Positions 59,584 to 64,000 of a DNA stretch of 64,000 nucleotides are shown here, piece by piece (the first letter of the stretch is position 1; each line of letters opens with the position of its first letter). The DNA comes from Aedoeadaptatus nemausensis. Its GTDB lineage: Bacteria > Bacillota > Clostridia > Tissierellales > Peptoniphilaceae. The DNA is taken from the NCBI RefSeq assembly GCF_903819165.1, contig NZ_CAIJCS010000028.1, positions 1 through 64,000 of the forward strand, in the 5' to 3' direction. The position numbers and the translations under genes were made by a program. Below the pieces are notes generated by a model that saw nothing but the letters and a program-made list of their open reading frames with translations, was not told where the DNA came from and ran no database searches.

Positions 59584-59853
59584 ATGAAATCTTGTTTAGA
59601 AAAAATTCATAAGATGACGGTGGTCGTCGGCGTCCTTATGATCGTCGCATCCCTTTTCGTTCCCACCGATCCTCTCGCCGAGATGCGGCCCGTGGATTAC
59701 GCGACGCTATACGTAGCGCCCGTCCTCGGCATCGTCGGCATAATATCATCTTTCGTTCAGAAGCAATACCGGTGGATGATTCCCAATCTATTGCTCATCC
59801 TTTCTTTTTTCATCGCCATGGCAATGGCTTTTATAGGGATGGCACTACCGTAA
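59584..59853 (+). CDS. small three-helix membrane protein, paralogue 2
   Basis: 89 residues, clearly related to the preceding gene: FVPTDPLAEMRPVDYATLY, VAPVLGIVGIISSF, RWMIPNLLLILSFF. The ribosome site (AGGGAG, ~6 nt before ATG 59584) is better than that of its neighbour. Tandem duplication with divergence; function unknown. Confidence 0.65.
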   Translation: MKSCLEKIHKMTVVVGVLMIVASLFVPTDPLAEMRPVDYATLYVAPVLGIVGIISSFVQKQYRWMIPNLLLILSFFIAMAMAFIGMALP

Positions 59854-59869
59854 AATTTCATATATTAAA

Positions 59870-59894
59870 AGGCAGGCAGGTCCTGTCTTTTTTT
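59870..59894 (+). terminator. terminator of the small membrane protein genes
   Basis: AGGCAGG/CCTGTCT stem (one G-T) with loop CAGGT, then a T run. Confidence 0.8.
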
Positions 59895-59899
59895 GTTCC

Positions 59900-59928
59900 T
59901 TGACAAGCGTTATATACTGTTATACACT
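59900..59928 (+). promoter_or_regulatory. promoter and likely operator of the GntR-ABC operon
   Basis: Consensus TTGACA (59900-59905), 17-bp spacer, TACACT (59923-59928). Across the -10 region runs a repeated ACTGTTAT unit (59916-59923 and 59926-59933), a possible site for the GntR protein. The start codon is ~20 bp downstream. Confidence 0.7.
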
Positions 59929-59949
59929 GTTATCGAAATGAGGGATACC

Positions 59950-60342
59950 ATGGACATCATCATTGACAATTCCGCTTCGTTTCCTATCTACGAGCAGTTG
60001 CGGAATCAAATTCGAGATCAAATTATAAACGACGTATTGGCATACGACGAGCAACTTCCTTCCATTCGCGTTCTCGCCAAAGATCTTTCCATCAGCATTA
60101 TGACGGTGAAAAAAGCTTACGACGCTCTGGAAGAGGAAGGTTTTATCGTAACGCGGCAGGGGAAGGGGTCCTTCGTCGCCGAAAAAAATGAAAATGTTGC
60201 GCGGGAAATCGTGCAAAAACAAATGGAAGAGCATATGGAGGCCGTCGTGGCCATTGCCAAAGATCATGGCATCGAAAAGGAAGATATTATGGCCATGCTG
60301 GATGTTTTATTCGGAGGTGACAAATGGATAGAATCGCATTAA
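59950..60342 (+). CDS. GntR-family (YtrA-type) transcriptional regulator
   Basis: 130 residues from ATG 59950 (GAGGG upstream). The N-terminal winged helix is typical: FPIYEQLRNQIRDQI, YDEQLPSIRVLAKDL, then MTVKKAYDALEEEGFIVTRQ and GKGSFVA. The short helical C-terminus places it in the YtrA subfamily, which controls linked ABC exporters. It overlaps the ATPase gene by 19 nt, so it is likely an autorepressor of this operon. The effector is unknown, cell-wall antibiotics being common for the family. Confidence 0.88.
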   Translation: MDIIIDNSASFPIYEQLRNQIRDQIINDVLAYDEQLPSIRVLAKDLSISIMTVKKAYDALEEEGFIVTRQGKGSFVAEKNENVAREIVQKQMEEHMEAVVAIAKDHGIEKEDIMAMLDVLFGGDKWIESH

Positions 60343-61178
60343 ATAATATTCGAAAAGAATACAGCGCCTTTACATTAGATGGCGTCAGCTTTCCCGTGAA
60401 AGAGGGCTATATTACGGGCTTTATCGGGCCCAACGGCTCGGGGAAAACGACAACTATTCGCGCCATTTTAAACCTCAATCACTTACACGGGGGCGAGGTG
60501 CTCTACCGCGGCGTTCGCCCGGAAGACAACGACTACCTTCAGGATGTAGGTATCGTTCTCGACGAATCTTATTTTCCGAAGGATTGGTCGATTGAAGATG
60601 TGAACAATGTCTTATCCGTAGGATATAAAAACTGGAAGTCCTCTGAATTTTTTAAGCGAGTGAAAGATTACGGTATCGATCCGAAATTAAAAGTGAAGGC
60701 CCTTTCCCGAGGTATGACGACGAAGCTGATGCTCGCCGCCGCCCTTTCCCACGGCGCCAAGACGCTGGTGTTGGACGAGCCTACCAGCGGACTGGATCCT
60801 CGCTCTCGGGACGAATTTCGCGACACCATTCAACACTATATGGTAGAGGATGAGGAAAATACTGTGCTCTTTTCCACTCACATTACGGAAGATTTGGAGG
60901 TCATCGCCGATTACATCGCCTTTATTATGGACGGCGCGCTGATTTTTTACGGCACGAAGGACGATTTCTTAGACGCTTACCGCATCGTAAAATGCAGTGA
61001 AGATAATTTAAGCGGTGTGGATCCGAAGGAGATTCTCGGCAAGAAAAAAACCTCCACCCATGTAGAAGTATTGGTTCCGTCAAAAATGGCCGATGCTTTC
61101 GGCGAAAACACCGTCGTGGAAAAGCCATCCATCGATCGCATAATGACCTTCTACCATCGAGGTGATGAACATGCTTAA
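60324..61178 (+). CDS. ABC exporter ATP-binding protein (BcrA/YtrB type)
   Basis: 284 residues. Walker A GPNGSGKTTT, Q-loop-like GIVLDESYFP, a degenerate signature (LSRGMTTK instead of LSGGQ), Walker B LVLDEPTSGLDP and switch His in FSTHITEDL. The Ser-Arg-Gly signature is common in YtrB-like ATPases. ATG 60324 has GGAGGTG upstream within the gntR gene. Energises the permease encoded next. Confidence 0.88.
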   Translation: MDRIALNNIRKEYSAFTLDGVSFPVKEGYITGFIGPNGSGKTTTIRAILNLNHLHGGEVLYRGVRPEDNDYLQDVGIVLDESYFPKDWSIEDVNNVLSVGYKNWKSSEFFKRVKDYGIDPKLKVKALSRGMTTKLMLAAALSHGAKTLVLDEPTSGLDPRSRDEFRDTIQHYMVEDEENTVLFSTHITEDLEVIADYIAFIMDGALIFYGTKDDFLDAYRIVKCSEDNLSGVDPKEILGKKKTSTHVEVLVPSKMADAFGENTVVEKPSIDRIMTFYHRGDEHA

Positions 61179-61833
61179 AACCTTTAAAATGGATTTGTTG
61201 GGCATTCGCCCCTATATAACGTGGAAGCTGATTTTGTTTTTCGTCCTGTTTTCCGTAGGCTTTACTTATTTTGCGGAGCTGTCCTTTTTCCCCATGGTCT
61301 TCGCCATGACTCTCTCTCTAATGATTATGACCTACCCCTTCGTAACCGGAGAAGATTCCGGGACGGAGCGGCTCTACCGCATGATCGGGATGGAAGATGA
61401 AAATACGGTGCGGGGCCGTTACCTTTATTCTTTAGTGGTATTTCTCGTCGCCACCCTCGCCGCCCTCGTCATTATGAACGGCGTGAATCTGGCGAAAAAC
61501 GGCGAGCTCCTTATGGGGGAAAGTTTGGCGAGCGGCGGGCTTTATCTCGTTATGTATATCCTCTTTATGGATATCAATCTGCCGATATTCTTCGCTGTAG
61601 GCCATAAAAAAGCCAAGGGCGTCGCCGGCGGGGCCCTTATTGCCACGACGGGGATCGTCATCGCCGTCTCGGGCTTTGCCGCCTCGACTTTTCCGAATGA
61701 AGTGAAAGCTCTATACCATTGGGCCACGAGCCATCTTCTTTTCGTGATTCTCGGGGCGGTTTTAGTCCTCGTCCTCTTGACGGCGATCTCTTACGCCATT
61801 GCCCTTAAAAAATTTAAAAAGCGAGACCTTTAA
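61171..61833 (+). CDS. ABC-2 type exporter permease
   Basis: 220 residues from ATG 61171 (GAGG 8 nt upstream; GTG 61162 and ATG 61165 overlap that site). Six helices with an N-terminal cytosolic leader (MLKTFKMDLLGIRPYITW) and a loop GEDSGTERLYRMIGM, matching the small permeases that pair with YtrB-like ATPases. It overlaps the ATPase stop by 8 nt. Substrate unknown. Confidence 0.8.
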   Translation: MLKTFKMDLLGIRPYITWKLILFFVLFSVGFTYFAELSFFPMVFAMTLSLMIMTYPFVTGEDSGTERLYRMIGMEDENTVRGRYLYSLVVFLVATLAALVIMNGVNLAKNGELLMGESLASGGLYLVMYILFMDINLPIFFAVGHKKAKGVAGGALIATTGIVIAVSGFAASTFPNEVKALYHWATSHLLFVILGAVLVLVLLTAISYAIALKKFKKRDL

Positions 61834-61878
61834 AAAAGACCTCGACAAATGGAGTATTCCAAATGTCGAGGTCTTTTT
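61833..61878. terminator. bidirectional terminator
   Basis: AAAAAGACCTCGACA pairs with TGTCGAGGTCTTTTT; between the ABC permease and the flavoprotein gene. Confidence 0.92.
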
Positions 61879-62935
61879 AATTCATATATTTTCGATCGAT
61901 ATAATCTTTTAAGCGCCAGCTCAAATGGCCGTAGAGAGATAGGCCGCCCCAGTTGAGAATGGCTTTTTTCGATCCGCAGTTTAAAATTTGAAGATAGCGG
62001 CTTTGAGGCTTGTAGTCTCGCTTTTTTCCGCCTCTAAGGACGCTCATGAGATTGTTTAAAAGCACGGGGGCTTCCCTAATGGCGAAGACGCCGGCCTTGT
62101 TGAGTGTGGGGTAACAACGCAAATTAATCATATCGCCCATGGCGAGAGCGTCTTCCGCCACGTGAAGATCGTCGCTCGCCCAAATAAAGCGATCCTCGGA
62201 GATATCGAAGCCTCTGAAATCCACGTCGATGCCCGTAAAGCCCGTGGAGAGAATAATGTAATCGAAGGGGAAAGATCTTTCGCCGGAAAGGGCCTCGTTA
62301 TTTTCAAGAGCGGTAATGGGAGTGTTTTCTAAGAGCCGAATCTTTTTTTCGTCGGAAAGTTTTCGCACCTTTTTGCGGGTCTTTTGATTAAAGCGGCTGC
62401 AGACCTCTCCCGATGTAGCCACCGTAATGGTGAGATCGGGGTAAGCTTCCCTAAACGAAAAGGCAAGCTCCATTCCCGACGCGCCGCCGCCGACGATAAA
62501 GAGTTTTTTGCCCGCTACGCTTTCCGTCTCTAAAAACTTTTTAAACTCTACGATGCGGCCGATGGGCTTTACATAAGTTCCCGCCATGTTACCCAGGGGA
62601 AAGACTTCCTTCGAACGGACGCCGAGATTCATAGAGAGGACATCGTAGGGATACTCGCCGTTTTCCGTTACGATCAACTTCTTTTCCCGGTCCACAGCGG
62701 TAATGGTTTCCTCCACATAGCGAATGGAGGCTTTTTTGCATAGTTCGGGGACATTAAAGGAGATGTCCTCTTCCGTGTAAATCCCCTCCACATAGCCGGA
62801 GAGCATGCCGGAGTAATATTGTTTCGGATAATCGGTAATAAGGCTTACACGATAGTCTTCTAAGGGCCGCTTCATTAATTCCTTTAACACCAGGATGTGG
62901 CCGTGGCCGCCTCCTGCTAAAATAAGTTCTTTCAT
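61877..62935 (-). CDS. FAD-dependent NADH dehydrogenase-like oxidoreductase
   Basis: 352 residues from ATG 62935 (AAGGAGG upstream). FAD-binding start LILAGGGHGHILVLKEL, an NAD-binding GxGxxG-like IVGGGASGMELAF (~150), and the C-terminal FAD contact DALAMGDMINL. The GGGHGH opening and PYYSGMLSGY-like QYYSGMLSGYVEG are typical of the pyridine-nucleotide reductase group often linked or fused to SelD (selenide water dikinase); no selD is in the window. It may be an alternative NADH dehydrogenase or sulfur/selenium-related reductase. Confidence 0.8.
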   Translation of the reverse strand: MKELILAGGGHGHILVLKELMKRPLEDYRVSLITDYPKQYYSGMLSGYVEGIYTEEDISFNVPELCKKASIRYVEETITAVDREKKLIVTENGEYPYDVLSMNLGVRSKEVFPLGNMAGTYVKPIGRIVEFKKFLETESVAGKKLFIVGGGASGMELAFSFREAYPDLTITVATSGEVCSRFNQKTRKKVRKLSDEKKIRLLENTPITALENNEALSGERSFPFDYIILSTGFTGIDVDFRGFDISEDRFIWASDDLHVAEDALAMGDMINLRCYPTLNKAGVFAIREAPVLLNNLMSVLRGGKKRDYKPQSRYLQILNCGSKKAILNWGGLSLYGHLSWRLKDYIDRKYMN

Positions 62936-63052
62936 ACTGCCTCCTTTTTTAAAGCGTATCAATCATGGAATGGAAAGGCAATTTTAAAAGAAGATGTATC
63001 GAAAAAAAGAGACGGAACGGAGCTGTATTTAGTTTTTCAATAATAGGAGCAG

Positions 63053-63075
63053 AAAAAAAGCCCCATAGGGGCTTT
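63053..63075 (-). terminator. terminator of the alcohol dehydrogenase gene
   Basis: Minus strand: AAAGCCCC-TAT-GGGGCTTT followed by a T run. Confidence 0.88.
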
Positions 63076-63084
63076 CGTTCCGCA

Positions 63085-64000
63085 TCAGTTTTTGAAAGAG
63101 GCCTTATAAATGGCGAGGATATCTTCTTCATGGAGATCGACGAAACCTTTAATGGTGCCGCCTACGTGATCGGCGCAGGCTTTCGCCATGGGTTCGAGGG
63201 CATCTTCCGTAATGCCGACTTCTTCCAGCGTCATGGGGACATTCATGGAAAGGAAGAAATCGTGGAGACGATCGATGGCTTCTTCCGCCATTTCCATGGT
63301 ATCTTTTTTCGGAATGTCGAAGACGTGGTGGCCGAAGCGGGCGATTTTCGGCGCCGTCTCTTCATTTAAGAGATGACGCAGCCAACGGGGCGTTAAAATG
63401 GCGAGGCCCACGCCGTGGGTAATGTCGAAGAAGGCGGAAAGTTCGTGCTCCATGGGGTGAACGCTCCATGCTTGGCTCTTGCCCGTATTTAAGAGGCCGT
63501 TAATGGCCCAACTGGAGGCCCACATTAAGTTGCTCCGCGCTTCGATATCGTCGCCGTTTTCTACGGCAATGGGGCCGTAGTGGACGCAGGTGCGCAGAAG
63601 CCCTTCGGCGAAGGAATCTTGCAAGAAGGCGTCGTCATTTAGAGAGAAATAATTTTCCATGGTGTGGCTCATAATATCCGCCGTGCCCGATGCGGTTTGG
63701 TAAGGACTTACAGTTTTGGTATAGGCGGGATTTAAAAGACTCACCTTCGGGAGCACATGTCTGCTGGCCCAACCGAGTTTTTCTTTAGTCTCCGGATTCG
63801 TAATAACGGAGGATGTGTCCATTTCAGAACCTGTAGCCGACAAGGTCAACACAGTAGCGAGGGGAAGGGCGCCGGTAACTCTCGCCTTCTTGACGACGAT
63901 ATCCCAGGGATCGCCGCCGGTGACGGAGGCCGCCGCGATTAATTTCGCCGCGTCGATAGTGGAGCCGCCGCCGATGGGGACGATGACGTCGATGTTTTCG
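63085..64000 (-). CDS. iron-containing alcohol dehydrogenase, N-terminus beyond window
   Basis: The C-terminal ~305 residues; the frame is open to the right edge, so the internal ATG at 63852 is not the start. The cofactor-binding IPIGGGSTIDAAKLIA-like sequence (63920-63980) is followed by ATGSEMDTSSV. Fe-site ligands are visible: Asp/His in GTADIMSHTMENYF, His in SVHPMEHELSAFFDITHG and the HG..AI turn. Such enzymes interconvert alcohols and aldehydes with NAD(P)H, for example butanol dehydrogenase. Substrate unknown. Confidence 0.88.
   Translation of the reverse strand, partial: ENIDVIVPIGGGSTIDAAKLIAAASVTGGDPWDIVVKKARVTGALPLATVLTLSATGSEMDTSSVITNPETKEKLGWASRHVLPKVSLLNPAYTKTVSPYQTASGTADIMSHTMENYFSLNDDAFLQDSFAEGLLRTCVHYGPIAVENGDDIEARSNLMWASSWAINGLLNTGKSQAWSVHPMEHELSAFFDITHGVGLAILTPRWLRHLLNEETAPKIARFGHHVFDIPKKDTMEMAEEAIDRLHDFFLSMNVPMTLEEVGITEDALEPMAKACADHVGGTIKGFVDLHEEDILAIYKASFKN

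Overview
The window looks like a chromosomal segment of a low-to-mid GC Gram-positive anaerobe (Bacillota), most plausibly a peptide-fermenting relative of Peptoniphilus (Tissierellia/Peptoniphilaceae). This is inferred from gene content, not from a marker gene: AGGAGG-type ribosome sites, strong TTGACA/TATAAT promoters, an S-layer (SLH) protein, class B sortase, a giant G5-repeat wall protein, Opp oligopeptide import, proline-peptide catabolism, and no respiratory or aerobic genes. No rRNA, tRNA or CRISPR array was seen.

Layout. 1-5535 (-): N-terminal 1,845 codons of a giant G5 surface protein, cut by the left edge. 5782-9589: two small thiol proteins, a repeat-rich gap and a highly expressed SLH protein. 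9590-10577: tandem repeats. 10578-13547: DUF1659/DUF2922/YvrJ triad, a sigma factor with a LexA-like box on its promoter, an endolysin-like amidase, DUF523 and YaaA. 13558-17274: TetR regulator with an operator, a DUF2871-fusion membrane protein, thioesterase, sortase B, nicotinamidase-like enzyme. 18011-20982: a cyclase gene followed by a two-gene module (a shrunken PolC-like protein plus an EVE/PUA-like + nuclease-like protein) bounded by ~100-bp direct repeats of the cyclase 3' end. 21537-25530: EamA and YkvI-like transporters, then a J-domain/HIRAN pair. 25539-31175 (-): oppABCDF. 31603-38386: defence island (DUF4391 remnant, phase-variable type III mod, res, ApeA-like HEPN protein). 38514-42773: small proteins and a cobalamin-riboswitch-controlled ABC importer. 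43047-48220: proline-peptide operon (aminopeptidase P, POT transporter, Xaa-Pro peptidase, prolyl iminopeptidase). 48243-64000: transporters, regulators, a Cho-like GIY-YIG protein, LrgAB, an SDR, tandem small membrane paralogues, a GntR/ABC operon, a flavoprotein and a partial iron alcohol dehydrogenase.

How it works together. Opp and POT import peptides; the M24 peptidases and prolyl iminopeptidase release proline and amino acids; CstA-like, AEC, EamA and YkvI carriers fit amino-acid/peptide metabolism. The surface is built from S-layer and wall-anchored proteins with sortase B. Two separate accessory loci look like anti-phage or DNA-processing systems. The 18.7-21.0 kb module is the best candidate for an undescribed system: a catalytically degenerate PolC mimic paired with a putative modification-sensing nuclease. 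A family of intergenic elements with covarying hairpins (three full copies and one partial) is the best candidate for an undescribed RNA or mobile repeat.
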